DNA of 64,000 nucleotides from Bacteroidota bacterium (GCA_018266575.1 JAFEAE010000012.1:62001-126000), one strand, 5' to 3'. Positions 19,033-27,545 are shown, numbered from the stretch's first letter. Translations and numbers: made by a program. Notes: generated by a model from the sequence alone, not told the origin.

Positions 19033-20280
19033 TCAATCGATATTGATTATTGTTTTGTGATATGGGTCATATTTCATCGACCGCGCGGTATTTGTGATGA
19101 GCATACCGGAAAAAAGAATAAAAGCTGCAAATAACAACAGCAGGTTGATTGCAGGCAAATCAATATAAAAAAGATCACATATTCCCTGGATCATCAATAA
19201 GAGTTCATTGATAATGATTCCCGCAACAAAAATTTTTATGCCGGTTATTGCATTGCCAGTTACTTTTTCAGGAACTAACGTGTATGCATAAGTGATAATG
19301 AACAAAGAAGTTATTCCTAACAAGACAAGGTGCAGATAGCCGATAACTATAGGCCTGAAACCGAATGCCAGCCTGCTTAGTGCAGGAATGACAGAAGCTG
19401 ATTGGAGGATAAGCTTAACAGAAAATGCAATGCTTATCAATACCAGCAATTGTTTTGCAAAAGTAGAAAACCTGCTTTGTAGTTGCTGAAGGTTTTCCCT
19501 GATCAGCCGTAACAATAATATCCAGCCTGCAAGTTGTAACAAACATGCAATTACTACAAGGGCATAGGCCCAGGCCGGAATGCGCAGCCATAATACCGAA
19601 AGTAAGAATGCAGGGATACATGCTGTTGCGAACAGGTAATAAACACGTTTCAACTGTGTATTGCTGATGCCGTATTTATGTAGCCGGAAGGAAAGCAAAC
19701 CCATGCAGGCAAATAAAAACCATCCATTGTATTGAAAATGTAAGTAGAAATATACTGAAGAAAGGTAGATATCCTGTTGCACATTTTTCGATGCCATCAT
19801 ATAAGCGAGTGTGAACGGGCCGATCGAAGAAAGAACATTGAAAAACAAAGAAGCTTTAAACCAAGAATGTGCAGGTGATTTTTGCTGCAGTTTATTTAAA
19901 TCTTTCCAGAAAAAAAATGCGAAGAAGTAAGAAACGAAAATGGAAAGCGTGGAAAACAAAACCGAAAGAAATGCATAACCGGTGAATGGGAATGTAAACA
20001 ACATACCATACGCAGTGGTGAGGTTCGAAACCAGCAGCCAACGGTAACGTTTGAATGCGGTGGCATCTTGCTGCTTTTCAAGATAACCTACAAGGAGTGC
20101 CATAAGCGCCTGCGTTACCCAGCCTGAAAATGCAAAATGAGAATGTGCATGCAATAAAAATTGCTGGTTAATGAATGGCAGGGAAAATGCGATCTTATAA
20201 CGTAATACTGTTCCCAGGAATGCAACGATCAACAGGCTGAACAGAGAAACACGCAACCACTTGTATAGTGTATTACTCAT
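19033..20280 (-). CDS. Polytopic membrane protein resembling heme-copper oxidase subunit I
   Basis: 415 residues from ATG 20280 (a TTG at 20295 is in frame). About 12 hydrophobic segments fill the protein. The second segment carries three alternating histidines, H44, H46 and H48, in 'LLHAHSHFAFSGW', recalling the heme-ligand helix II of cytochrome oxidase/NO reductase subunit I. Another conserved-looking block is 'IGYLHLVLLGITSLF' with one His. It is much shorter than a catalytic subunit I, and I do not see the full Cu(B) histidine set, so activity as an oxidase or NO reductase is not supported. It is cotranscribed with ric and preceded by an Fnr-like dyad, which points to a nitric-oxide or low-oxygen role. 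An NnrS-like function is an alternative. Confidence 0.6.
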   Translation of the reverse strand: MSNTLYKWLRVSLFSLLIVAFLGTVLRYKIAFSLPFINQQFLLHAHSHFAFSGWVTQALMALLVGYLEKQQDATAFKRYRWLLVSNLTTAYGMLFTFPFTGYAFLSVLFSTLSIFVSYFFAFFFWKDLNKLQQKSPAHSWFKASLFFNVLSSIGPFTLAYMMASKNVQQDIYLSSVYFYLHFQYNGWFLFACMGLLSFRLHKYGISNTQLKRVYYLFATACIPAFLLSVLWLRIPAWAYALVVIACLLQLAGWILLLRLIRENLQQLQSRFSTFAKQLLVLISIAFSVKLILQSASVIPALSRLAFGFRPIVIGYLHLVLLGITSLFIITYAYTLVPEKVTGNAITGIKIFVAGIIINELLLMIQGICDLFYIDLPAINLLLLFAAFILFSGMLITNTARSMKYDPYHKTIINID

Positions 20281-20292
20281 TTTTTTTGAGAA

Positions 20293-20336
20293 CAAAATAA
20301 CGGCGGGGATATTTTATGCGTTATGACTTTTGTCAT
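20293..20336 (-). promoter_or_regulatory. Predicted Crp/Fnr-type operator and -7 element for the HCO-like/ric operon
   Basis: A dyad ATGAC-TTTT-GTCAT lies at 20323-20336, overlapping the last codons of the regulator gene. On the minus strand a TTATTTTG element (20300-20293) resembles the Bacteroidota -7 box. If transcription starts near 20289, the dyad centre is at about -41, the standard class II activator position for Fnr proteins. This geometry is measured from the sequence; the regulatory role is inferred. Confidence 0.5.
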
Positions 20337-20935
20337 ATTGCCTTGCAATACACTTTTCCTTTTGCAATTTTTATTTCGCCTTTTTCATGAAGATGACGCA
20401 TGCTGCGTATCACGGTTTCTACACGAAGCCCCGTCATTCCTGCAATTTGCTGGCGCGTTAGTTTGATCTTATTGCATTTAGGGCATATATTTTTTTTGGA
20501 TTGCTTGAAATAATCGATCAGTACGGCAATGCGGTGCTCTGAATCCGACGAGGCCAATTCTTTCAATAATAAGAATTTGAACCGTAACCGTTCGGTAAGC
20601 ATTTTACTGAAAGCGAAATGTATCTCTGGTTCCTCTTTCAGCAATTGAAGGAATGTTGATTTATGCAGGCGTATGATCACTGAATTTTCATTGGCAATTG
20701 CAGAAGCGGCATACGGCGAATCATCAAAGAGCGGGAATTCCCCGAAACATTCTCCCGGTTCTACAAAATTCTGAATGAATTCTTTTCCTTCTTCATCAAT
20801 ATTTACCCAACGCACGGAGCCACTAACCAACTGGTAATAAAAATTACATTGCTGCCCTTCCAGGAAAATAACTTCTTCCGCAGCAACTTTTTTGTAGGTA
20901 GCCCCCCATGCAAGTAAAGTATCCATATTGATCAT
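20333..20935 (-). CDS. Crp/Fnr-family transcriptional regulator
   Basis: 200 residues. The cyclic-nucleotide-like beta-roll spans about 1-120 ('GECFGEFPLFDDSPYAASA'), then a dimer helix and a winged helix with recognition region 'LTRQQIAGMTGLRVETVIRSMRHL'. The recognition helix keeps Glu and Arg as in Fnr/DNR-type readers of TGA(T/C)-N4 sites. There is no N-terminal Cys cluster for an Fnr [4Fe-4S], so it more resembles DNR/NnrR-type nitric oxide regulators. A 'CPKC' pair sits just before the HTH. It is divergent from the nos operon and upstream of ric, the classical setting for a NO-responsive activator. Possible autoregulation is described at the nearby operator. Confidence 0.9.
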   Translation of the reverse strand: MINMDTLLAWGATYKKVAAEEVIFLEGQQCNFYYQLVSGSVRWVNIDEEGKEFIQNFVEPGECFGEFPLFDDSPYAASAIANENSVIIRLHKSTFLQLLKEEPEIHFAFSKMLTERLRFKFLLLKELASSDSEHRIAVLIDYFKQSKKNICPKCNKIKLTRQQIAGMTGLRVETVIRSMRHLHEKGEIKIAKGKVYCKAI

Positions 20936-20968
20936 AGCGATAAATTTTGATAGTCAATAAAACAGGTT

Positions 20969-20976
20969 CAAATCTA
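20969..20976 (-). promoter_or_regulatory. -7 element of the Crp/Fnr gene
   Basis: The minus strand reads TAGATTTG, a perfect match to the Bacteroidota TAnnTTTG -7 consensus, 34 bp before the ATG at 20935. No -33 TTTG is found at the right distance. The dyad at 21020-21033 would be centred about 61 bp upstream of the implied start, consistent with activator dependence. Confidence 0.45.
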
Positions 20977-21019
20977 TCATTCAACACGTGCAGGTACATG
21001 ATAATGGGCAATTCCTTAT

Positions 21020-21033
21020 ATGATATTAATCAT
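21020..21033. promoter_or_regulatory. Fnr/DNR-like operator between the regulator gene and the nos operon
   Basis: The sequence ATGAT-ATTA-ATCAT is an inverted repeat with the TGAT-N4-ATCA core of Fnr/DNR/NnrR sites. It lies in the 275-bp divergent region, about 85 bp from the regulator start and 178 bp from the first gene of the nos operon. It belongs to the same pattern (ATGAY-N4-RTCAT) as the dyad at 20323-20336. No strong -7 box was found on the nos side at a matching distance. Confidence 0.5.
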
Positions 21034-21210
21034 GTAATGGTTCCCCGGGTTGTTTTCAGGATCGATGAAATGCAGTACAGGTAAGGGTTTTGGCGTTTCC
21101 TCAAAATTAATAAAAATAATTATTCTCTGCCTGGCGCCAAATATGATGTAACGCATAAAATGCCGGTAGCCATGCGTGTAATCTTGTGAAAACATTTTAA
21201 AATTTTAAAC

Positions 21211-21687
21211 ATGAAAAAAATACTGATAACTGCATTGATGGCTGTCGTAGTAATTGCATGTGGCAGCAATAATACCAATAATGCAAGCGATAAAACAACA
21301 GGATCATCAGATCAAAACAGTTCTTCCGGTAATCCATCTTACGATCCTAAACGCGGTGAAGGAAAATTCACAAAGGTAGATGTATCTCCAACGCTGGATA
21401 TGGCAAAAGCAGATGCAGGTAATAAAGTGTATGCAGTGAAATGCAGTGCCTGCCATAAACTTACTGCCGAAAAATTAGTGGGCCCGGGTTGGAAAGGAGT
21501 GACTGACAGGCATACCGCAGAATGGATCATGAATTTTGCAACGAACACCGATGACATGCTTACGAAAGATCCTAAAGCACAAGCTATGCTTGAAATATGC
21601 CTTGTACGCATGCCTAACCAGAACCTGTCGGACGATGATGCAAGAAACGTGTATGAGTTTATGCGCAAAAATGATGGCGTGAAATAA
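21211..21687 (+). CDS. Monoheme c-type cytochrome lipoprotein of the nos operon
   Basis: 158 residues with a lipoprotein signal ('VVVIACGSN'), a Ser/Asn-rich linker, and one class I cytochrome c fold. The heme motif 'CSACH' is at about residue 80 and a C-terminal 'VRMPNQNLSDDDARNVYEFM' supplies the probable axial Met. It is the first gene of the nos operon, 55 bp before nosZ. In clade II nos operons such cytochromes are expected to deliver electrons to NosZ, and that is the inferred role here. Confidence 0.9.
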   Translation: MKKILITALMAVVVIACGSNNTNNASDKTTGSSDQNSSSGNPSYDPKRGEGKFTKVDVSPTLDMAKADAGNKVYAVKCSACHKLTAEKLVGPGWKGVTDRHTAEWIMNFATNTDDMLTKDPKAQAMLEICLVRMPNQNLSDDDARNVYEFMRKNDGVK

Positions 21688-21742
21688 TATTTTAAATCAA
21701 TATGCAAGCAAAAATTTTTTATCCCTTCAATTTGTTTCAATC

Positions 21743-23746
21743 ATGAAAAAAATTCAATTAGTTGCCATTACTACTTTGTTGTTGTATTTGCTGACAGGTA
21801 CATATTCCTGCAAACCGAGAAACGCAGGCAGTGCAGTTACTGCAGGTGCCGCAGAAAAAGCGTATGTGCCGCCGGGCAAATATGATGAGTTCTACAATTT
21901 CGTTTCCGGTGGTTTCAACGGACAGCTCAGTGTATACGGGCTTCCTTCGGGACGCCTGCTGAAAATAGTGCCGATCTTTTCTGTATTTCCTGAAAACGGT
22001 TATGGATATAGTGAGGAAACCAAACCCATGCTCAACACTTCGCACGGTTTTGTTCCCTGGGATGACCAGCACCATCTTGAGCTTTCGCAAACTAACGGAG
22101 ATGTAGACGGGCGATGGATCTTTGCGAACGCAAACAATACGCCGAGAGTGGCACGCATCGATCTCTCTACATTTAAAACAGTAGAAATAATGGAACTGCC
22201 AAACAGTGCCGGTAACCACTCGTCGCCTTTCATTACCGAGAATACCGAGTATGTTGTTGCAGGCACCCGTTTTGCCGTTCCATTCGATAATGATAACGGG
22301 GATGTACCTATCAACACCTATCGTAAAAATTTCAAAGGCTCTATCAGTTTTATCAGTGTCGATAAAAATAACGGTAATATGAAACTGGCTTTTCAATTAC
22401 GTGTGCCACCGATTGATTTTGACCTTAGCCATGCAGGCAAAGCAAAATCGAATGGCTGGTTTTTTTTCAGTTGCTATAATACGGAGCAGGCAAACACATT
22501 GCTTGAAGTGAATGCATCGCAACGCGATAAGGATTTTATCCTGGCGGTTAACTGGAAGAAAGCGGAAGAATATATCAAAGAAGGAAAAGGCAAAAAAGAA
22601 ACAGTTCAATATGCACACAATGTGTACGACGAAAAAAAGCATGGTGCTACATCAACCATCGAAAAAGAAGTACTGGTGCTCGATACAAAAGATCTTGCTG
22701 ATCTCTGTTATTTTATTCCATGCCCAAAGTCACCGCATGGTTGTGATGTAGACCCCACAGGAGAATATATTGTTGGTAGCGGCAAACTCGCTGCATTGAT
22801 ACCTGTATTCAGTTTTGATAAAATACAGAAAGCGATTGCTGATAAAAAATTCATTGGCAATTACGACGGTATTCCCGTGATCGATTATGATGCGGCATTG
22901 TATGGTGAAGTAAAAAAGCCGGGCCTTGGCCCTCTGCATACAGAATTTGACGGACGTGGAAACGCCATCACTACCATGTTTGTTTCCTCTGAAATTGTAA
23001 AATGGAATATCAAAGACCTGAAGATAATCGACAGGCAGCCTACCTATTATTCTCCCGGACATTTATGTATCCCCGGCGGAGATAGCAGGAACCCGAACGG
23101 AAAATATGTGATCGTGTATAACAAAATAACCAAAGACAGGTATTTGCCTACCGGCCCCGAATTAGCACAGGCTGCACAGCTATTCGACATCACGGGTGAT
23201 AAAATGAACCTGATCCTGGATTTTCCAACGGTAGGAGAGCCGCACTATGCGCAAGCAATCGAGGCCTCAAAGATAAGGGACCACTCAGTGAAATTTTACA
23301 ACATCAACGACAATCAAAATGCATTTGTTTCAAAAGGAGAAGCAGCAACAAAAGTAGTGAGGGATGGTAAACGTGTTGATGTGTACATCACACAAATACG
23401 TTCACATTTTTCACCGGATAATATTGAAGGCGTAAAAGTAGGGGATGAAGTGTACTGGCATGTAACCAACCTCGAACAGGATTGGGATGTTCCTCACGGC
23501 TTTGCTGTAAAAGGTGCTAACAATGCAGAATTGCTGGTAATGCCCGGCGAAACACAATCCTTTAAATGGGTTCCGGAAAAAGCAGGTATGTACCCGTTTT
23601 ACTGTACGGATTTTTGCAGCGCATTGCACCAGGAAATGCAGGGTTATATACGAATATCCCCTGCGGGTAGCAACATTCCGCTGAGTTTCAGTACAGGAAA
23701 AAATTTGCCGGACTCATCTACCGCTCCGCCTTTATTGGATAAATAA
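21743..23746 (+). CDS. nosZ: Nitrous oxide reductase NosZ, clade II (Sec-dependent), putative lipoprotein
   Basis: 667 residues. NosZ reduces N2O to N2 at a Cu(Z) [4Cu:S] centre fed by a dinuclear Cu(A). The beta-propeller carries the His-rich elements for Cu(Z), including 'DDQHHLELS' near residue 110, 'KSPHGCDVDPTG' and 'GPLHTEFDG'. The C-terminal cupredoxin (about 555-645) carries the Cu(A) ligands: 'DVPHGFAV', then 'YCTDFCSALHQEMQG' (Cys, Cys, His, Met). The signal peptide lacks a twin-arginine motif, placing it in the Sec-exported clade II. It ends 'LLTGTYSCKPR', which looks like a lipobox, so the mature enzyme may be lipid-anchored. Followed by nosL, nosD, nosF and nosY. Confidence 0.97.
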   Translation: MKKIQLVAITTLLLYLLTGTYSCKPRNAGSAVTAGAAEKAYVPPGKYDEFYNFVSGGFNGQLSVYGLPSGRLLKIVPIFSVFPENGYGYSEETKPMLNTSHGFVPWDDQHHLELSQTNGDVDGRWIFANANNTPRVARIDLSTFKTVEIMELPNSAGNHSSPFITENTEYVVAGTRFAVPFDNDNGDVPINTYRKNFKGSISFISVDKNNGNMKLAFQLRVPPIDFDLSHAGKAKSNGWFFFSCYNTEQANTLLEVNASQRDKDFILAVNWKKAEEYIKEGKGKKETVQYAHNVYDEKKHGATSTIEKEVLVLDTKDLADLCYFIPCPKSPHGCDVDPTGEYIVGSGKLAALIPVFSFDKIQKAIADKKFIGNYDGIPVIDYDAALYGEVKKPGLGPLHTEFDGRGNAITTMFVSSEIVKWNIKDLKIIDRQPTYYSPGHLCIPGGDSRNPNGKYVIVYNKITKDRYLPTGPELAQAAQLFDITGDKMNLILDFPTVGEPHYAQAIEASKIRDHSVKFYNINDNQNAFVSKGEAATKVVRDGKRVDVYITQIRSHFSPDNIEGVKVGDEVYWHVTNLEQDWDVPHGFAVKGANNAELLVMPGETQSFKWVPEKAGMYPFYCTDFCSALHQEMQGYIRISPAGSNIPLSFSTGKNLPDSSTAPPLLDK

Positions 23747-23765
23747 AAAAGCCGAATTATTTGTT

Positions 23766-24794
23766 ATGAAGAAGCTACAAAAGATCCACAGCCTAAACCG
23801 GGTATTGTTGCTGGTGTGTGCTGCAGTGTTGATAATAACACTGAAAATTCCGATGTGGAGAATTGACCTTACAGCACCTCAATACCCGGAAGGATTGCGA
23901 TTGTTTATTTATCCTGATCATCTTGGTGGTGATGTGCAAATTGTAAGTGGGCTGAACCATTATATCGGAATGAAAGCATTGCATACCGAAGATTTCATCG
24001 AGTTTGCCATATTGCCTTTTATCTTCATCGGGTTTGCATTCTTGTTTGTATGCGCATTTGTAGTAAACAGGAAATGGGTATTGCAAACACTGTTTGTATT
24101 GTTTTTTTTATTCGGTGTTATTGCCATGATTGATTTTTGGAAATGGGAATATAATTACGGGCACAACCTCAACCCTGATGCGCCGATCATTGTTCCCGGG
24201 ATGGCGTATCAGCCTCCTTTGATCGGGTTTAAGCAGTTGCTCAATTTCGGTGCATATTCCATTCCTGCTTCGGGTGGCTGGCTCTTTGCAACTGTCGGTT
24301 TGGTTTTATTATTGATGAATGTGATCGAATATTTCCGCGGAAAAAAAATCAAACTAAGTTTAACTGCAAATATGGCGGCCATCATCACGTTGTATCTACT
24401 GATCTGTTTTTCATCCTGCACTTCTTCCCCGGCACCTATAGAAGTTGGCAGGGATAAATGCGATTTCTGTAAGATGACGGTAAGTGATGATCGTTTTGGG
24501 GGAGAAGTGATCACTGCTAAAGGCAAGTTATACAAGTTTGATGATGCGCATTGCCTGGTTAGTTTCCTGCATGGAGATATGTTGAAACAGGTATCGGGTG
24601 CTTCCGTTTTTTTCATTGATTTTTCCGGAAAACATGCACTGGTGCCGGCAAGCGCCGCCTCGTTTTTAAAAAGCGATTTGCTGAGAAGCCCGATGAATGG
24701 AAATATTGCAGCGTTTGACAACAGGGATAGCCTGATGTACGCGATGCAAAAATTTCCCGGACAGGTTATTTCCTGGAATGAATTGAACAAATGA
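23766..24794 (+). CDS. nosL: Fusion of a four-to-six-TM membrane protein with NosL copper chaperone
   Basis: 342 residues. Residues 1-205 hold several membrane segments and conserved-looking soluble loops ('IPMWRIDLTAPQYPEGL', 'FWKWEYNYGHNLNPDAPI') typical of the membrane protein encoded in Bacteroidota nos clusters. From about 205 a NosL domain begins: a hydrophobic helix, 'CFSSCTSS' where a free-standing NosL has its lipobox, then the Cu(I)-binding 'CDFCKMTVSD' motif, 'GGEVITAKGK' and 'FDDAHCLVSFL'. NosL delivers copper for Cu(Z) assembly. The gene starts 19 bp after nosZ and overlaps nosD by ATGA. In this window the two usual genes are one reading frame. Confidence 0.9.
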   Translation: MKKLQKIHSLNRVLLLVCAAVLIITLKIPMWRIDLTAPQYPEGLRLFIYPDHLGGDVQIVSGLNHYIGMKALHTEDFIEFAILPFIFIGFAFLFVCAFVVNRKWVLQTLFVLFFLFGVIAMIDFWKWEYNYGHNLNPDAPIIVPGMAYQPPLIGFKQLLNFGAYSIPASGGWLFATVGLVLLLMNVIEYFRGKKIKLSLTANMAAIITLYLLICFSSCTSSPAPIEVGRDKCDFCKMTVSDDRFGGEVITAKGKLYKFDDAHCLVSFLHGDMLKQVSGASVFFIDFSGKHALVPASAASFLKSDLLRSPMNGNIAAFDNRDSLMYAMQKFPGQVISWNELNK

Positions 24795-26032
24795 TGAAGA
24801 ATTATATTTTCATACTGGTTGTTTTTTTTCTGTTTGATGCAGACACGTTCGGTCATGTGTTGCATGTAGGTAAATTAGCATCTTACCGGTCTGTTTCACA
24901 AGCTGTGCATAATGCGCAAACCGGAGACTCTATATTTGTTGAACCCGGGATTTACCTTGAAAAAAATATTGTGATCGATAAACCGGTTTCATTGATTGGC
25001 ATAAATTTTCCCGAGCTTGATGGAGAACATAAGTATGAAATTATTTCTGTACGATCGGATAACGTTACGATAAGAGGGTTCCTGTTGAAAAATTCCGGTA
25101 TTTCCAGCCTGATAGATATTGCCGGTATAAAAGTTTATGGACGCCGGAATGTTGTTATTGCAGGCAATAAACTGCAAGGCACTTTTTTTGGCATTTACAT
25201 GGAGAATGCAGTAAACTGCAGGATTGAATATAATCAACTGGCCGCCCATACTGCCAATGAACAACAAAGCGGCAATGGTATACACTGCTGGAAATGCGAC
25301 AGCTTATGCATTATAGGGAATTCGGTTACCCATCACCGTGATGGGATCTATTTTGAATTTGTGACGAATTCCGTTATATGGCGTAATGAATCGTTCAACA
25401 ATATCCGTTACGGGTTGCATTTTATGTTCTCACATAATGATGCATATATCGCCAACCTGTTTCATAATAATAGTGCGGGTGTATCTGTGATGTTTACGCA
25501 TGGCGTAAAAATGTTCAATAACATCTTTGAAGATAACTGGGGCGATGGCTGTTATGGTATTTTTATAAAAGAAATATCAGACAGTTATATCTCCGGAAAT
25601 AAATTCAGGCGAAATACCACAGGCATTTATATGGAAGGAGCGAGCCGCATTCACCTGGAAAAAAACCTTTTCACCAACAACGGGTCTGCATTGCGCATAC
25701 AGGCGAGTTGTATGGATGTTTCTACAGAAAAAAATAATTTCATTGCAAACACTTTTGATGTTTCTACCAACGGTTCACTTGTGATGAATACGTTTGAAAA
25801 AAATTTCTGGGACAAATACGAAGGATATGATCTTAACCGGGATGGCATCGGCGATGTGCCGTATCGTCCTGTGAGTTTGTATTCCATGATCATTGAAAAG
25901 AACCCGACGGCAATGGTATTGTTCAGAAGTTTTATGACGTCGCTGCTGGATAAAACAGAAAAAGTGCTGCCGGGCATTACGCCTGAAGGATTGAAAGATG
26001 AACAACCATTAATGAAACCATTATCGTTATGA
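24791..26032 (+). CDS. nosD: Nitrous oxide reductase maturation protein NosD
   Basis: 413 residues, Sec signal ending around 'DTFGHVLHVG', then a right-handed beta-helix of PbH1/NosD repeats ('NNSAGVSVMFTHGVKMFNN', 'RRNTTGIYMEGASRIHLEKN'), and the typical ending 'NRDGIGDVPYRPVSL'. NosD works in the periplasm with the NosFY ABC transporter in sulfur delivery for the Cu(Z) site. The start overlaps the nosL stop (ATGA) and the end overlaps nosF, indicating translational coupling. Confidence 0.95.
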   Translation: MMKNYIFILVVFFLFDADTFGHVLHVGKLASYRSVSQAVHNAQTGDSIFVEPGIYLEKNIVIDKPVSLIGINFPELDGEHKYEIISVRSDNVTIRGFLLKNSGISSLIDIAGIKVYGRRNVVIAGNKLQGTFFGIYMENAVNCRIEYNQLAAHTANEQQSGNGIHCWKCDSLCIIGNSVTHHRDGIYFEFVTNSVIWRNESFNNIRYGLHFMFSHNDAYIANLFHNNSAGVSVMFTHGVKMFNNIFEDNWGDGCYGIFIKEISDSYISGNKFRRNTTGIYMEGASRIHLEKNLFTNNGSALRIQASCMDVSTEKNNFIANTFDVSTNGSLVMNTFEKNFWDKYEGYDLNRDGIGDVPYRPVSLYSMIIEKNPTAMVLFRSFMTSLLDKTEKVLPGITPEGLKDEQPLMKPLSL

Positions 26033-26736
26033 TTATTGCCAGTAATGTTTCTAAAAAATTCAGAAAGCTCACCGTGTTGGAAAATATTTCTGTGAGCTGT
26101 GCAAAAGGCGAGTGCATTGCACTGATTGGCCCGAACGGAAGTGGAAAAACAACGCTCATCAAAACTATTTTGGGCATGGTTGTGCCGGACAGCGGTTTTA
26201 TAACGTTCAACGGACAGAATATTTTGCACGATTGGAAGTATCGTTCTCATATCGGCTATATGCCGCAGATCGGCCGCTATCCGGATAACATGACGATAGG
26301 CCAGGTATTGAACATGATGAAAGATATCAGGGCAGATAAAGAAAAGAAATGGGATGAAGAACTCATTGATGCGTTTGGGGTGAATGCATTACTGAACAAG
26401 CGGATGCGTACATTGTCGGGAGGTACGCGGCAAAAGGTGAGCGCATGCCTGGCTTTTTTATTTGACCCGGATGTATTGATCCTGGATGAACCAACTGCAG
26501 GCCTCGATCCGCTTTCATCTGAACTTCTAAAAGAAAAGATCATTAAGGAAAAAAAGAAAGGAAAGCTTGTGATGATCACCTCGCACATTCTCAGTGAGCT
26601 TGATGATCTTATTACGCAGGTTATATATATGCAGGAAGGTAAATTGATATTTCATAAAAACATTGATGAATTGCGAAAAGATACGGGGGAGCAAAAATTA
26701 TCAAAAGCAATCGCATCTGTTATGCTAAAAAAATAA
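26029..26736 (+). CDS. nosF: NosF, ATPase subunit of the NosFY maturation transporter
   Basis: 235 residues with all ABC ATPase motifs: Walker A 'GPNGSGKTT' (near 35), Q-loop 'GYMPQ', signature 'LSGGTRQKV', Walker B 'VLILDEPTAGLDPL', and switch His in 'ITSHIL'. It powers the NosY permease for assembly of the NosZ copper-sulfide centre. Overlaps nosD by four bases (ATGA) and is followed by nosY after 3 bp. Confidence 0.96.
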   Translation: MIIASNVSKKFRKLTVLENISVSCAKGECIALIGPNGSGKTTLIKTILGMVVPDSGFITFNGQNILHDWKYRSHIGYMPQIGRYPDNMTIGQVLNMMKDIRADKEKKWDEELIDAFGVNALLNKRMRTLSGGTRQKVSACLAFLFDPDVLILDEPTAGLDPLSSELLKEKIIKEKKKGKLVMITSHILSELDDLITQVIYMQEGKLIFHKNIDELRKDTGEQKLSKAIASVMLKK

Positions 26737-26739
26737 AGC

Positions 26740-27507
26740 ATGATAAAAATTATCAAATACGTTATTACAGATATCCTCAGGAATAAAATAGTAATGGCAT
26801 ACACTATTTTTTTAATGGCGATCTCCCTGAGCCTTTTTAACCTGGAAGATAATATCTCCAAAGGATTATTGAGTTTATTGAACATTACGTTGATCATTGT
26901 TCCGCTGGTGTCGATTATTTTTTCTACCATCTACATTTATAATAGTGCAGAGTTCATTGAATTGATGGTGAGCCAGCCATTGCAACGAAAGAAAATATGG
27001 ATGAGTTTATTTGCAGGGCTCGCCATTTCATTATCGCTGTCATTTTGCATTGGCGCAGGTATACCGATTGTTTTATATGCTGCATCATCTATAGGGTTTA
27101 TCATGCTGGCTATGGGCATTATTCTTTCCATTATATTCGCTGCGGTGGCAATGTTAAGTGCTGTTATAATCCGTGATAAAGCCAAAGGTATCGGGATATC
27201 AGTTTTGTTATGGTTATATTTTTCATTGTTGTTCGACGGGATTGTATTGTTCATTTTATTTCAGTTTGAAGATTACCCGTTGGAAAAAGCGATGGTTGCG
27301 ATCACTGCATTCAACCCGATTGATCTTGGGCGGATATTGATCTTATTGAAAATGGATGTCTCCGCCATGATGGGATATACAGGGGCAATATTCAGGGATT
27401 TTTTTGGTACACAGGTTGGGTTCATCATTACTTTGGTCATTCTGTTATTATGGATTGCAACACCTGCGTGGATGTCTGCAAGGATTTTTAATAAAAAAGA
27501 TTTGTGA
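26740..27507 (+). CDS. nosY: NosY, membrane subunit of the NosFY maturation transporter
   Basis: 255 residues with six hydrophobic segments and the ABC-2 permease pattern; the segment 'AEFIELMVSQPLQRKKIWMSLF' is the family's coupling region and 'FNPIDLGRILILLK' is a frequent NosY block. It pairs with NosF, encoded 3 bp upstream. Last of the core nos genes. Confidence 0.95.
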   Translation: MIKIIKYVITDILRNKIVMAYTIFLMAISLSLFNLEDNISKGLLSLLNITLIIVPLVSIIFSTIYIYNSAEFIELMVSQPLQRKKIWMSLFAGLAISLSLSFCIGAGIPIVLYAASSIGFIMLAMGIILSIIFAAVAMLSAVIIRDKAKGIGISVLLWLYFSLLFDGIVLFILFQFEDYPLEKAMVAITAFNPIDLGRILILLKMDVSAMMGYTGAIFRDFFGTQVGFIITLVILLLWIATPAWMSARIFNKKDL

Positions 27508-27545
27508 GTTTTAGATAATGAACAGGCCCTCATAAATACAGGAAA

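Noticed and set aside
20944..20956. TTTTGATAGTCAA as an Fnr box
   Set aside because: The half-sites are separated by two bases, not four.
21758..22396. 212-codon minus-strand ORF inside nosZ
   Set aside because: Complement of a highly conserved gene; composition is that of a shadow frame.
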